Source of the DNA: JBCCIM01 sp045106435
GTDB lineage: Bacteria > Bacteroidota > Rhodothermia > Rhodothermales > JAHQVL01
DNA: 12,616 nt
Assembly: GCA_045106435.1 (NCBI GenBank)
Contig: JBGCEN010000058.1
Coordinates: forward strand, 1 to 12,616
Direction: 5' to 3'
Every line of letters starts with the position of its first letter. The first letter of the stretch is position 1. Both the position numbers and the translations under genes were made by a program. The notes under the pieces were generated by a model. It did not search any database. It was not told the origin of the DNA and saw nothing but the letters and a program-made list of their open reading frames with translations. This document shows, piece by piece, positions 3,921-12,551 of the stretch.

Positions 3921-6551
3921 TTACTGTATCACTGACATCGAGCGGGTTACTGTGACGCCGTTGGCTTCAAAGTGATAGAAATACATGCCACTTGGCAAAT
4001 CACTCACATCTACAAAGACCGTGTGGAAACCGGCCGGCTTGCCCAGTTCGATCAGTGTTTTTACTTCACGTCCAAGTACGTCAAACAGCCTGACATGCAC
4101 ACCCGAAGGTTTGTGCAGCTGATATGCAATGCGCGTAATGCCATTTGCCGGATTTGGGAAGTTCTGTTCTACACGTATACCTTCCGGTAAACCCAGCGTC
4201 ACTTCCAGAATCGGAGATACCGTTTCACTGCGGTCGATATAAACGCTCTTGATGCGATAGAAAAGGTTTTTAGAGGTGCTGGGTAAATCAGCATCTCTAA
4301 AGGTGTATTGCTGACTTGTAGCGTTATCTGGTACTTTTTCTATTGATCCTAATCGTTCAAATCCAACCCCATCGGTTGATCGTTCGAGGATATAAGAATC
4401 GAGATCACGCTCGGTGGTAGACTCCCAAAGCAGCTCTACATTTTCGTCTCGTACAATGATGTCAAGGGCAATAAATTGGACGCGGGCAATGCCTTCTATA
4501 CCACCGCCACCATCACCGCCGCCATTGCCACCGTCGCCTCCGCCACCATTACCGCCGTCGCCTCCGCCATTGCCACCATCACCGCCGCCGTTACCACCGT
4601 CGCCGCCGCCATTACCACCGTCACCGCCTCCTGTACCACCGTCGCCTCCGCCACCATCACCGCCGCCATTACCACCGTCACCGCCTCCTGTACCACCGCC
4701 GCCAGTAAACCCATTAGGGATGTCTGCGCCAACAGGGCCGCCTGTTGCAGGTCGTGGTTCGCCGTCGAAATCGTTGGTTACAGCCGGAATATTAGCAGGG
4801 ATAGATACCGCAAGCTCAAGGTATTGAGAGTTATCGGGTAATCGCCAGCCGTTCATGTAATCTGTTGTGTCAGTCACATGTGGCTGCGCCAGATTGGTTA
4901 CGGATGAAGAGTAGTCCGTTTGTGCTGCATTTTGCCATTGGGTTAGCACGGAAGACTTCACTACGCCTGTGCCGGCTGAGTTTTTAGGCCTGAACTGAAA
5001 GGTATGATACTCTTGTTCAGAATAACTTCTGGACCAGAATACATTGCCTTCTCCTTTGTTTGTGCGGGCCTCATTAACGTCTGTATGCTCTTCAAACGCG
5101 ATCTCGCTACTACGTCTGTCGGTACCCTGCTGAATCATCTGATTGGCAACAAACAGGTTGTTATAATAGCTGTTGCCTGTAGATTTAGCGCGGTTGTCTG
5201 TTTTGATGCGCATGCCGCCGCCTTCATTACCCATAAAGGTATTGTACAGCACCATGTTATCCTGAGAAGCATGAATAAGCAGACCGTGACCATAGAAGGT
5301 TGGCCGGGCAAATCGGGCACGAGTAAACGCATTGTTACGAATAATTGTGCGATTGCTTGCCCATTCGATAAATAGATTGACGCCGAGATTGCTGTCGAAT
5401 CTGCTTTGCTCAATGATATTATCAAAATTATCCATGTCGAGCCACAAACCCGGCCCATGGTTTTCAGAGAAATCGAGTCCTCTAAATGTGCTATTTGTTG
5501 TATAAAGCCATTTGCCGCCGCCTGATTCCCAGTATGGCAGGTATCCTTTCCAGTTGTTGTATTTACTGGTTGAATACTCAACAAGACAATTGTCGCAGGT
5601 ATTGCCCCGGATGCCGCTCATGCCATTGTTTAGCGCACGAACGCCTCGCACTACATGGTTCTTGCCAGAGATCAGAAAGCCCGATCCATTGGTCCATTCG
5701 GCGGTAATATTCTCAAGAACAGAACCTTCACTGCCGGCGCATACGGCGCCCATCTGTCCATCATTGGCTGAATGCCTGAACGTGATGCCAATCAAATGGA
5801 AATAGCCTTTTACCTGGCCAAACCGGCAACTCGTTTCATTATTCGACGGGTTGAAGATGTGATTCATCAGGCTGGTCTGCATGTTCGCCTGGTTCGGATT
5901 GGCATCACCGGGCAGGCGGACAAACATGGTTGTCGGATTTGACGGTGCCCCTTCGAGAAAGAAGGTACCTGGTACAACATCACCCCGTGTGTAAACGGCC
6001 TGAAGCATTTGCCCGTTGGCGATAAGGACATCGCGCCGGCGAGCAGGGCCAAAGGGATCGTTTGCCACAACCCGGTGCCATAACGCTGCGTGAGGCCACG
6101 CAAGTCGCCATGCATTCCCATCGGCGTTCCAGGTGCCGTTTAGTGCAATGGCGCCTGATACGACAACGTCATCTCCTGGAAAGGCAGTAATTGTGATCAT
6201 ATTACCAGGTGTGCCACCTCTTTCGGGACTTACCTGTTCGTAATAGGTGCCTTCGCGGATGATAACGGCATCGCCCGGGCTGATGGTGTTGGACCGCATG
6301 GCACGCTGGATGGTTTTGAACGGCTGGGCTTCTGTGCCCACGTTTCCATCGTTACCAATGCTCTGGTCGACCCAATAAACTTCGTTGGAGCCGGTGTTCA
6401 GAAGAGATCGGATGGGTTGGCATGTGCCTGAGCCAGAACACAATGATCCGGGGCCACAGTCTTGCTGCAAATAACAGGCTTGCGCATACGACACGTGGGG
6501 CAATAGCCATCCCAAAAATAAGATGCAGGCTACTCGTATATGAAATTGCAT
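3921..6551 (-). CDS. Secreted right-handed beta-helix protein with T9SS type A C-terminal sorting domain
   Basis: The 876-aa product is started at the ATG at 6549-6551 because a signal peptide follows at once (residues 1-23, ending SYA before QAC). A frame open to 6734 adds 61 unlikely residues. Residues 26-44 form a small Cys cluster, CYLQQDCGPGSLCSGSGTC. About 49-600 is a parallel beta-helix of the DUF1565/pectate-lyase-like kind: YWVDQSIGNDGNVGTEAQPF opens it, many N-x-x-F/I turns follow, and DFDGEPRP closes it. About 615-685 is a Gly/Asp linker, then a fibronectin-III-like domain (about 690-790), then a T9SS type A sorting domain (about 795-876) with QNFPNP and LPSGMYFY. It should cross the outer membrane by T9SS and be attached or released. 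The fold suits polysaccharide lyases or binding proteins, but no catalytic site could be assigned. Confidence 0.87.
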   Translation of the reverse strand: MQFHIRVACILFLGWLLPHVSYAQACYLQQDCGPGSLCSGSGTCQPIRSLLNTGSNEVYWVDQSIGNDGNVGTEAQPFKTIQRAMRSNTISPGDAVIIREGTYYEQVSPERGGTPGNMITITAFPGDDVVVSGAIALNGTWNADGNAWRLAWPHAALWHRVVANDPFGPARRRDVLIANGQMLQAVYTRGDVVPGTFFLEGAPSNPTTMFVRLPGDANPNQANMQTSLMNHIFNPSNNETSCRFGQVKGYFHLIGITFRHSANDGQMGAVCAGSEGSVLENITAEWTNGSGFLISGKNHVVRGVRALNNGMSGIRGNTCDNCLVEYSTSKYNNWKGYLPYWESGGGKWLYTTNSTFRGLDFSENHGPGLWLDMDNFDNIIEQSRFDSNLGVNLFIEWASNRTIIRNNAFTRARFARPTFYGHGLLIHASQDNMVLYNTFMGNEGGGMRIKTDNRAKSTGNSYYNNLFVANQMIQQGTDRRSSEIAFEEHTDVNEARTNKGEGNVFWSRSYSEQEYHTFQFRPKNSAGTGVVKSSVLTQWQNAAQTDYSSSVTNLAQPHVTDTTDYMNGWRLPDNSQYLELAVSIPANIPAVTNDFDGEPRPATGGPVGADIPNGFTGGGGTGGGDGGNGGGDGGGGDGGTGGGDGGNGGGDGGNGGGDGGNGGGDGGNGGGGDGGNGGGDGGGGIEGIARVQFIALDIIVRDENVELLWESTTERDLDSYILERSTDGVGFERLGSIEKVPDNATSQQYTFRDADLPSTSKNLFYRIKSVYIDRSETVSPILEVTLGLPEGIRVEQNFPNPANGITRIAYQLHKPSGVHVRLFDVLGREVKTLIELGKPAGFHTVFVDVSDLPSGMYFYHFEANGVTVTRSMSVIQ
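4500..4707 (-). repeat. In-frame Gly/Asp minisatellite linker inside the beta-helix gene
   Basis: About 69 codons of the gene encode GGGDGGN-, GGGDGGG- and GGGTGG-type units, built from GGN triplets with GAT/GAC, AAT/AAC or ACA at regular places. The DNA repeat period is roughly 18-21 bp with copies that differ at third positions. It joins the beta-helix to the fibronectin-III-like domain. The antisense frame reads Pro-rich but is only a shadow. Tracts like this change length easily by slippage and by assembly error. Confidence 0.85.
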
Positions 6552-6588
6552 GAGTTGGTACAAATATGTCTGATACACAACAATCGTT

Positions 6589-6603
6589 ACACTATAACAG
6601 TGT
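6589..6603. promoter_or_regulatory. Operator-like palindrome ACACT-N5-AGTGT
   Basis: ACACTATAACAGTGT is a symmetric 5-5-5 site, with its right edge facing the large gene and its left edge 37 nt from the ATG of the beta-helix gene. The spacing and symmetry suit a dimeric regulator or a short hairpin in the 5' leader. The central TATAGT on the minus strand resembles a -10 box but has no matching -35. Confidence 0.3.
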
Positions 6604-6691
6604 TCAGAGCTTGAATCTAGAGGGGAGCGTTTTGCAAAGACCAAGCCAAAGGGTTTAGCTAGATATTCTAACCAATTTGGCCTTTTTTGCC

Positions 6692-6741
6692 ATTTGGTGA
6701 ATAGGTCATAAAGAAATGGGGAGCGCCTATTCACCCGAAAT
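6692..6741. repeat. 10-bp perfect inverted repeat extended to 14 bp with a bulge
   Basis: GGTGAATAGG (6696-6705) and CCTATTCACC (6726-6735) are exact reverse complements. ATTT (6692-6695) and AAAT (6738-6741) continue the stem past a CG bulge. The 20-nt loop has no clear feature and no T tract follows on the minus strand. It could be a 3' hairpin of the large upstream gene or a regulatory site of the beta-helix gene. Confidence 0.5.
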
Positions 6742-6759
6742 GAGATTCAGGTGCTAAGT

Positions 6760-6771
6760 TGTTAATTAACA
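6760..6771. promoter_or_regulatory. Perfect 12-bp palindrome TGTTAATTAACA
   Basis: The site is fully self-complementary and lies in the gap between two minus-strand genes, about 210 nt before the beta-helix start. It is A/T-rich and could be a regulator site, but no second copy or promoter was found near it. Confidence 0.25.
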
Positions 6772-6826
6772 GTGGTTAAGGTTGCTAAAATAAGAGGCTG
6801 TTTAACTGTAGTGCATTGAAGAATGC

Positions 6827-9800
6827 TCAATCATCTGTATTTCGATGAATAAGCTGAGCCCTTGCAGTCGTGTCAGCTTGTCTCAATTCGATAAAAAGAG
6901 GCATATCCCCCCTTTTTTCGTGATCTATTACAATACCTACAGAATGTGTGCCACTTGGTAATGAGAAGCTTAAAGAGCCGTTCTCAAAGGGCAATTGTTC
7001 GTTTTTTACGCTGAATTGCAGGCCCAGGTTCGAGTTGGCGGCCAAATTTATTTTTCCCGCTTCTTGTACTTCTACCTCGAACCATAACAACGATTGGGTT
7101 TGTGGATCTGTCTGAACCTGGAGATCTGACATGGGTAAGGAGCCATCAACACGACTAAATAGCAGTCGTCCTTTTTTCGATGTTGCGTCATTGATCGCAT
7201 CCAGGCTCCAGCCGGCAGAGGGGAGGGGGGCTGTCTGCCATTTGCGCACATACTGGGCCGCCGGCAATCTGAAATCACCATTTTCGCCCAGTTGTGAAAG
7301 AAAAGAGGTGAGATTGATAAATTCTTCTTTGGTTAGGGATGCAATGAGTCCTGCCGGCATTAGCGAACCGGGGAGGATTTTTTGTTCTTTAATGAGATTG
7401 TTAGGCACCGTAATCACAGCATCCGATGCATCGCGCAAGAGTACAGCAGAGCCTGTATCTCTGATCAGCGTACCCATGAGTACTTTACCGTCGGTTCGCT
7501 CAACGCTGGTCAATGCGTAGCCATCTTTAACGGCTTTTTCGGGTTCGAATAAAGATTCGATGAGATAATCTGTTGGCGCGTTGGCACCCACACTGCTCAG
7601 ATCAGGGCCCACCTGTCCGCCGGCGCCTCCAATGGCATGGCATCGCATGCAGGCCAGTTCAGGTCTGCGGTAAACGAGTTCTCCAGCAGCAGGATCACCA
7701 CTGGCCTTTGCATCGAGCTCAAGTCTTTCTCTGCTCCACACATTCATTCCTGTATTGATCGTCTGGGCTTCATCTACCCCGCCCAGGGATCTGAGCGTTT
7801 CCAGTAATTCACGGTCGCGGAGCCTGTTGCCGTTGTAGTGTGTCAGGCCGGCCGTTGCAAAATGCGCTGAGATGGGCGTTGATTTCAACGCGTCTCGTAG
7901 CATATTGCGGTTATTATTGTTTCTGTAGAATGCATCAAAAACAGGTTCTACATCTGTACCCTCATCTATGGTGTTGAGCATCGATATGGCAAGGGGCGTT
8001 GCTAAATCCGGATCCGAAGCAATGAAGGCAGACATGGCCAGAATACGCAGGTCTATCGGATGATCATCTTCCGTTAATGCCTGTATTTTTTGCTGAATAG
8101 CGTCATCTTCAAGCGCAGCAGCTGCTTTTAAGGCATCTTCTTGCCGGTCCTTGTTTGACGATGAGGTGGCTATTTCAATCAGCTGGTTGCCGAGAGCAGT
8201 GAGTTTCCAAAGGCCTGTTAGCTCCAGGGCCAGCGATTGTATTTCCTCAGAGGAGTGATCCAGTAATGCAACTAGCTTTTCCTTATCGCCAGTGGGTGAT
8301 TTGCCGAACGTAGAGATTCCTGATTTGAGCGCCTGTACATGTTTTAGTTGATCCTGGTCGCCAATAGAGATGCCGGCAAGAGCAAGTGAAAATATCTCGT
8401 TAAGTGCCTCCTCGTCTCCATATTGTACAATCAAGTCGAGTACTTCACCCGTTTCGTCAACAGGTAGCTCCTCGTTGAGATAGAGCGACAACAGTTGATT
8501 GATGGCCGAAGGCGTATGGACGGCTTTCCACGCAAACAGGCGGGCCGATAAATCTTCACCAAAAAAAGCAGGATCGTGTTCCAGATGCTCGGCCCATTGT
8601 GGTGCCAATTCTCGCATCGTATGCCAGAGGGCATAGTCTACTTCTTCGTTCATCGGGTATGCGAGTGCTGCCATTGCGGTTACTGCTGCCTCTGTGGTGT
8701 TGAGCAGAGCCAAACTGGAAATGGCTTCACGGCGAACGCGCATCGCATTATCGTGTACAGCAGTTTTTAACAGGGGAAGTGGGGATTCAATGCGATCTAT
8801 CCAATGATATACAACACGGACGGCGGCGGCTCGTGCGCGGTAATCTGATGATTTCAAGACGTTTTGAAGCAGTGCCTCATTGGGCTGATCAAAAGCCTGA
8901 TAGAGCCAAAGCGTTTCAAGTTGCAGTCGCTCAAAGTCGTCGCTGCCTGGGTCCAGTTTAGCAAACCATTGGTCTAAGACTGGCAGAACCTGTTGTGCAC
9001 CCAATTCCTTGAGGAGCCGGCGTGCCTGTACATGTGTCCACATTTCAGGAAGCCGCAGCATCTCAATCAATTCCCCGGCAGATGCGTTTACCAAATCAGG
9101 AATGGGTACCAGCGGGCGATCTTTGGCTGTAACCCGCCAGATGCGTCCGCTTGTATGGTCACGTCGGGAATCCCTGAAGTCAACCTCGCCGTGTTGAATG
9201 ATCGGATTGTACCAATCGGCCAGATACAGCGCACCGTCGGGACCAACAGTTACATCAACCGGGCGGAAAGCGACGTGATCAGACCAGATAAGATCGTTGG
9301 AGGGTGTAGAGATGTATCCATCTTCATTGTCGGTGATTACAAACCGGTTTACGCGATTGGCTCGGAAGTCGTTGGTGATCATGTTGCCCTGTAGAGAGTC
9401 GGGCATGTGCCGGCCGGATACAATGGCAAGGCCGGCGTGTTTTGGTTGTTCTGTGTTTAGGCCCTTTAAGATGCGCTCAGCCTTGTAGGCTGTGACAAAA
9501 GCGGCAGCTGGGAAAAAATGATTGATGCCATCGCCAAAAGCACCATCGGTGGCAAATGACTGGCCCCAGGTATCAAAAGAGTGGCCCCATGGATTTACAA
9601 AGCCTCGTGCAATAACATCCAGTTTCATTTTCTCAGGCTGAAAGTGCCAAATGCCTCCCTGTCTGAGCCGGCGCACCCCCCAGGGGGTTTCAATGTGGCT
9701 GTAGATGTAAATAGACTGGTTGATGTACATCATCCCGTCTGGTCCCCAGCGAAATGAATGGATCAGATGATGCGTGTCATCTGCGCCAAAGCCTCTCAGT

Positions 9801-10273
9801 ACAACCCTGCGATCTTCCGCGTAGCCATCGCCATCGAGATCGCGGAAATGCAGGATCTCTGTAGAGTTCGCAACATAGACGCCTCCGTCACCAACAAGCA
9901 GCCCGGTGGGGGTAAGCAGGCCATCTACAAACACGGTCGACTTGTCAGCGGCCCCATCGCCGTCTGTATCTTCCAGAATAAAAACTTTATCATTGGGCTC
10001 TTTACCCGGCAGGAGGTGGGGATACACCGCGCTACCAATAATCCAGAGCCGGCCCTGCTCATCCCACGTCATCTGGATCGGCTTTTCAATCATCGGATCC
10101 GATGCAAAGAGGTTGACCTCAAAACCTTCAGCGATGCTCATCCGGTCCAGTTGATACTGCGGGTCAGTCGGAGGGACCGATCTCAGGTTGTCCTGGCCGC
10201 TGGCAGGGATAGACAGGAAAATACATAAGGCAACTGAGCCAATAAGCGTCGAGAGGAGGCGGGCAGTTTTCAT
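6827..10273 (-). CDS. PVC-type beta-propeller / HEAT / cytochrome c protein (putative dehydrogenase)
   Basis: The 1148-aa product starts at the ATG at 10271-10273, which gives a clean signal peptide (about 1-26, ending PASG before QDN); a longer frame adds 19 poor residues. About 40-385 is a beta-propeller like TIGR02604 'membrane-bound dehydrogenase' domains. It has two DxDxDG calcium-type loops (102-107 DTDGDG, 145-150 DLDGDG), GPDGMMY, GPDGALYLADWYNP and SGRIWRV. About 395-840 is helical with HEAT-like repeats. About 855-990 is a cytochrome c domain of the TIGR02603 kind with CMRCH (875-879) and Met972 in LPGSLMPAG as likely axial ligand. About 1000-1148 looks like a beta-sandwich, perhaps carbohydrate-binding. 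Such proteins are abundant in Planctomycetes/Verrucomicrobia and thought to oxidise sugars or similar substrates in the periplasm; the substrate is unknown. It lies upstream of the beta-helix gene, 275 nt away. Confidence 0.9.
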   Translation of the reverse strand: MKTARLLSTLIGSVALCIFLSIPASGQDNLRSVPPTDPQYQLDRMSIAEGFEVNLFASDPMIEKPIQMTWDEQGRLWIIGSAVYPHLLPGKEPNDKVFILEDTDGDGAADKSTVFVDGLLTPTGLLVGDGGVYVANSTEILHFRDLDGDGYAEDRRVVLRGFGADDTHHLIHSFRWGPDGMMYINQSIYIYSHIETPWGVRRLRQGGIWHFQPEKMKLDVIARGFVNPWGHSFDTWGQSFATDGAFGDGINHFFPAAAFVTAYKAERILKGLNTEQPKHAGLAIVSGRHMPDSLQGNMITNDFRANRVNRFVITDNEDGYISTPSNDLIWSDHVAFRPVDVTVGPDGALYLADWYNPIIQHGEVDFRDSRRDHTSGRIWRVTAKDRPLVPIPDLVNASAGELIEMLRLPEMWTHVQARRLLKELGAQQVLPVLDQWFAKLDPGSDDFERLQLETLWLYQAFDQPNEALLQNVLKSSDYRARAAAVRVVYHWIDRIESPLPLLKTAVHDNAMRVRREAISSLALLNTTEAAVTAMAALAYPMNEEVDYALWHTMRELAPQWAEHLEHDPAFFGEDLSARLFAWKAVHTPSAINQLLSLYLNEELPVDETGEVLDLIVQYGDEEALNEIFSLALAGISIGDQDQLKHVQALKSGISTFGKSPTGDKEKLVALLDHSSEEIQSLALELTGLWKLTALGNQLIEIATSSSNKDRQEDALKAAAALEDDAIQQKIQALTEDDHPIDLRILAMSAFIASDPDLATPLAISMLNTIDEGTDVEPVFDAFYRNNNNRNMLRDALKSTPISAHFATAGLTHYNGNRLRDRELLETLRSLGGVDEAQTINTGMNVWSRERLELDAKASGDPAAGELVYRRPELACMRCHAIGGAGGQVGPDLSSVGANAPTDYLIESLFEPEKAVKDGYALTSVERTDGKVLMGTLIRDTGSAVLLRDASDAVITVPNNLIKEQKILPGSLMPAGLIASLTKEEFINLTSFLSQLGENGDFRLPAAQYVRKWQTAPLPSAGWSLDAINDATSKKGRLLFSRVDGSLPMSDLQVQTDPQTQSLLWFEVEVQEAGKINLAANSNLGLQFSVKNEQLPFENGSLSFSLPSGTHSVGIVIDHEKRGDMPLFIELRQADTTARAQLIHRNTDD

Positions 10274-10471
10274 ACGATGATGATAAACGAATCGATTGCG
10301 TGGGTAATGAAAATAGTGCCTGTACACCAAAAAAGCTCTCTTCTTTTTATTTGATCACCCTCAACGTTTGCGCTCCCCCAAACCCGTTGGATCTACACAA
10401 ACCAATGTCGCAGCATTCGTGAAACAGCTGCTCTACTTCAGACAAAGATTCGTTGGTTTAAGGCAGCGAGT

Positions 10472-11305
10472 TCATGTCTCGGCCAGTCCGTAAACGTGGG
10501 CGCGTAAAAAATCGAGCATTCGCTGGCGATCTTTGAGATGGGCAATTGATGGATAGGGGAGCGGGGCACCAATCGTGACTTTTATTGAAGTATTTGCCCG
10601 TCTCTTTGCTTCCCACAATAACAAGGAAAGTCGCAGGGTGAGGCTGAATTGGCTGACGATGTGAAAGAGCCGGCTGTTTTGTCCATGGAAGAAAAGGGGG
10701 ACCACTGTTGCCTTAGATATCTGGATAAGTTTTGCTGCAAATCTTTTCCATTCCAAATCCGTGATTTGCCCGCGCCAGCCTTCAGCCGTTGAGATGCCGC
10801 CTCCGGGGAAAATGACCACGGCACCGTCAGCCTCCATCGTTTTTATTGCACGATTCTTGGTCTCGATATTTGTGCGCATGGCCTCCCGCGTTTCGTCAAA
10901 GTCTACGGGCAACAGGTAAGGCGCAAGGGCTGGGTCCTGACACAATACACTGTTTGTGAGGATCTGGAAATTAGGCCGTATTAATGTGGCAAGATGGCAG
11001 ATGCTCAACCCATCCAAAACACCAAAGGGATGATTGGCAATGATGACCAATGGGCCTGTTTTTGGAATGTTTTTGATACAGCATGCGTCGTAGTCCAGAG
11101 TGATATTCAGCATGTGCAGTGCATCCCGCCAAAAGAACTCGGGTGCAAAGGTGTCTTGTATCCGAATAGACTTGTACTTGCGTTCCATTTCCGGCTGGCC
11201 GGTGAACTGCTCTATACAACGGATGATTGCTCGTTTCCAGACAGGATCTGATGGCGCTGCATATGAAATACTGGGCTCAAAAATCGGATGGTTTAGCTCT
11301 CTCAT
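10472..11305 (-). CDS. Lysophospholipid acyltransferase-like protein (COG3176-like)
   Basis: The 277-aa product starts at the ATG at 11303-11305. A longer frame to 11395 would overlap the lipoprotein gene by 65 nt, while this start leaves a 25-nt gap. Residues 91-98, NHPFGVLD, form the His/Asp acyltransferase motif with five residues between His92 and Asp98, as in hemolysin-like/OlsA-like members, not the four of classic PlsC. FPGGGIS (166-172) matches the FPEGTRS position. FFHGQNSRLFHIVSQ and TLRLSLLLWEAKRR are hallmarks of the COG3176-like group. Members move an acyl chain to a lysolipid or amino-lipid at the inner membrane. There is no strong transmembrane helix, so peripheral membrane binding is likely. 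It follows the two lipoprotein genes in the same direction. The exact lipid acceptor cannot be stated. Confidence 0.85.
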   Translation of the reverse strand: MRELNHPIFEPSISYAAPSDPVWKRAIIRCIEQFTGQPEMERKYKSIRIQDTFAPEFFWRDALHMLNITLDYDACCIKNIPKTGPLVIIANHPFGVLDGLSICHLATLIRPNFQILTNSVLCQDPALAPYLLPVDFDETREAMRTNIETKNRAIKTMEADGAVVIFPGGGISTAEGWRGQITDLEWKRFAAKLIQISKATVVPLFFHGQNSRLFHIVSQFSLTLRLSLLLWEAKRRANTSIKVTIGAPLPYPSIAHLKDRQRMLDFLRAHVYGLAET

Positions 11306-11330
11306 GTCAGTCTGCGTAAACTGGAGCAAC

Positions 11331-11840
11331 TCAGCCTGCTTCTGCCGGCAACTGGATGCGCCCGGCGGGCAACACCTGCTGCTCGATCTGAGCAAATCGA
11401 ATGGTGGCTGTTACATCATATGCTCCCGCCGGCGCGCCCTGATCCAGAATGTCCTGAACGGTTACCTCAAACGTAAACGTCTTCATCGTGGATGCTTCGA
11501 TTGTTGAAGAAACGTTCACGGGTGTACACACCTCAACGGGTTGTATGGGGGCGATCGAAGAATCTACAGCAGTGAGTAAAACTGTAACATTGCACAAGCT
11601 ATGCACAAGCACCACATCACTGGTCCGGTGCTGATTATTGACCCGTACCTGAACCTGCAACATTTCAGGCATAGCGCCCACGATCTCGACCGTTGCATCG
11701 TACTGTAGAAAAGGTGTTGGGTCTTCAAAGTCATCTTCGAAAAAACTGCAAGATGTCAGCATGAGTAACACGAACATCAGGGATGCTACATGAACGGGCG
11801 TTTTCAAACGGTGGGGATAGGTTGTTGGTTTAGGGTTCAA
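11331..11840 (-). CDS. Lipoprotein, paralogue A of a tandem pair
   Basis: The product is up to 169 aa with a type II signal peptide: basic N-region, hydrophobic FVLLML and lipobox LTSC with lipid Cys31. The listed start is TTG at 11838-11840. An internal TTG at 11805-11807 would give a shorter, cleaner 20-residue signal (KTPVHVASL...). No Shine-Dalgarno precedes either. The mature part is beta-rich, Ig-like in character, with Cys83 and Cys105 that probably form a disulfide. It aligns along its length with the next gene: PxxFL after the lipobox, V-R-V-N-N-Q-H against T-R-I-T-N-R-H, C-x-x-T-V-L-L against C-x-x-T-V-I-L, and Y-D-V-T-A against Y-E-V-T-A. The family is unknown to me; a BsuPI-like fold is a weak alternative. 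It stops 25 nt before the acyltransferase start. Confidence 0.78.
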   Translation of the reverse strand: MNPKPTTYPHRLKTPVHVASLMFVLLMLTSCSFFEDDFEDPTPFLQYDATVEIVGAMPEMLQVQVRVNNQHRTSDVVLVHSLCNVTVLLTAVDSSIAPIQPVEVCTPVNVSSTIEASTMKTFTFEVTVQDILDQGAPAGAYDVTATIRFAQIEQQVLPAGRIQLPAEAG

Positions 11841-11910
11841 TGTTTAGCGTTGTTTTTTCTAAGATTAACGTCTACTTCGATGTTTTCATTGTTGCTCGTT
11901 ATTACGCAAG

Positions 11911-12381
11911 CTATGATGCACTGTCTATAAAGACGCTGCCAGCATGGACGTGGATTTGCTCAAGATTTTCGAACAATGAGATGGCTGTCACTTCATATTC
12001 CCCTCCGGTAAATGTCTCGCCCAGAAAACTGTAGATCGGATAGGTAGTGACCAGGCTTTGCGTGCTATTTGCATTGATCACTGTACGAAGTCCTATGTTA
12101 GGGCAGACTATGTTTGGGTAGATTGTTGGGCCTGCATTGTTGACGGGCGCTAAAATTACAGTGAAGCTACAGGCATTGTGAAACAAGGTAATGTCTTTGA
12201 GTGGGTGCCGGTTTGTAATACGTGTGTTCACTTTGAGATTGCTAAAGTCTGCAGCTGTGACAGTTGCACTGGCCTCAATGTTTAAAAAGTCAGCGGGATT
12301 ATCTATGTCTTGATCTGTTACACTACACGATGCCAGAATCAAAACCAGACAAGGCAAAAGTGTACATCTGAAATGAGTCAT
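11911..12381 (-). CDS. Lipoprotein, paralogue B of a tandem pair
   Basis: The 156-aa product starts at the ATG at 12379-12381; a TTG two codons upstream is possible. The signal peptide ends in lipobox LASC with lipid Cys19. Cys71 and Cys93 lie 52 and 74 residues after it, exactly the spacings in paralogue A (31 to 83 to 105), so the two genes arose by duplication and keep the same fold and disulfide. The mature protein has ITNRHPLKDITLFHNAC, TVILAPV and GGEYEVTAISLF. It is probably anchored in the outer membrane facing the periplasm or surface. The start lies 70 nt upstream of A on the same strand, making B, A and the acyltransferase a likely operon. Function is unknown. Confidence 0.8.
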   Translation of the reverse strand: MTHFRCTLLPCLVLILASCSVTDQDIDNPADFLNIEASATVTAADFSNLKVNTRITNRHPLKDITLFHNACSFTVILAPVNNAGPTIYPNIVCPNIGLRTVINANSTQSLVTTYPIYSFLGETFTGGEYEVTAISLFENLEQIHVHAGSVFIDSAS

Positions 12382-12551
12382 TTTCAAACTGTAGATTGCG
12401 TGACCGTTGATGGTTTGACAACCGTTTGGAAACGTGTATTCCTTTTATAAAACATTGTGGATGATCATATTAATGCGCCTTTTTAGCGAATCGCAGACAT
12501 TTCGTTACGCTTTAACCTACGCTAATCGGTCACGGGATACGGGTCCGGGGT

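Larger units (their letters stand above)
6552..6826. other. Intergenic region with several palindromes upstream of the beta-helix gene
   Basis: This 275-bp gap separates two minus-strand genes. It contains GCATT-GAAG-AATGC (6813-6826) right after the stop of the large gene, TGTTAATTAACA (6760-6771), a 10-bp inverted repeat (6696-6735) and ACACT-N5-AGTGT (6589-6603). No promoter with convincing -35 and -10 spacing was found. The upstream open frame here lacks protein character. Confidence 0.5.

Noticed and set aside
4414..4827. Plus-strand Pro-rich open frame
   Set aside because: It is the antisense of the Gly/Asp linker of the beta-helix gene; its Pro/Ser content follows from the repeat and it has no ribosome site or domain.
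6552..6734. 61-residue N-terminal extension of the beta-helix protein
   Set aside because: A clear signal peptide begins at the inner ATG (6551); the extension has a GTG start, crosses a palindrome and would bury the signal.
10399..10459. Inverted repeat AAACCAA / TTGGTTT with inner GCAGC / GCTGC between the acyltransferase and cytochrome genes
   Set aside because: Stems are short and broken, and no T tract follows on the minus strand, so a terminator call is not supported.
12399..12534. 8-bp inverted repeat CGTGACCG / CGGTCACG
   Set aside because: The arms are short and about 120 bp apart; chance occurrence is likely.
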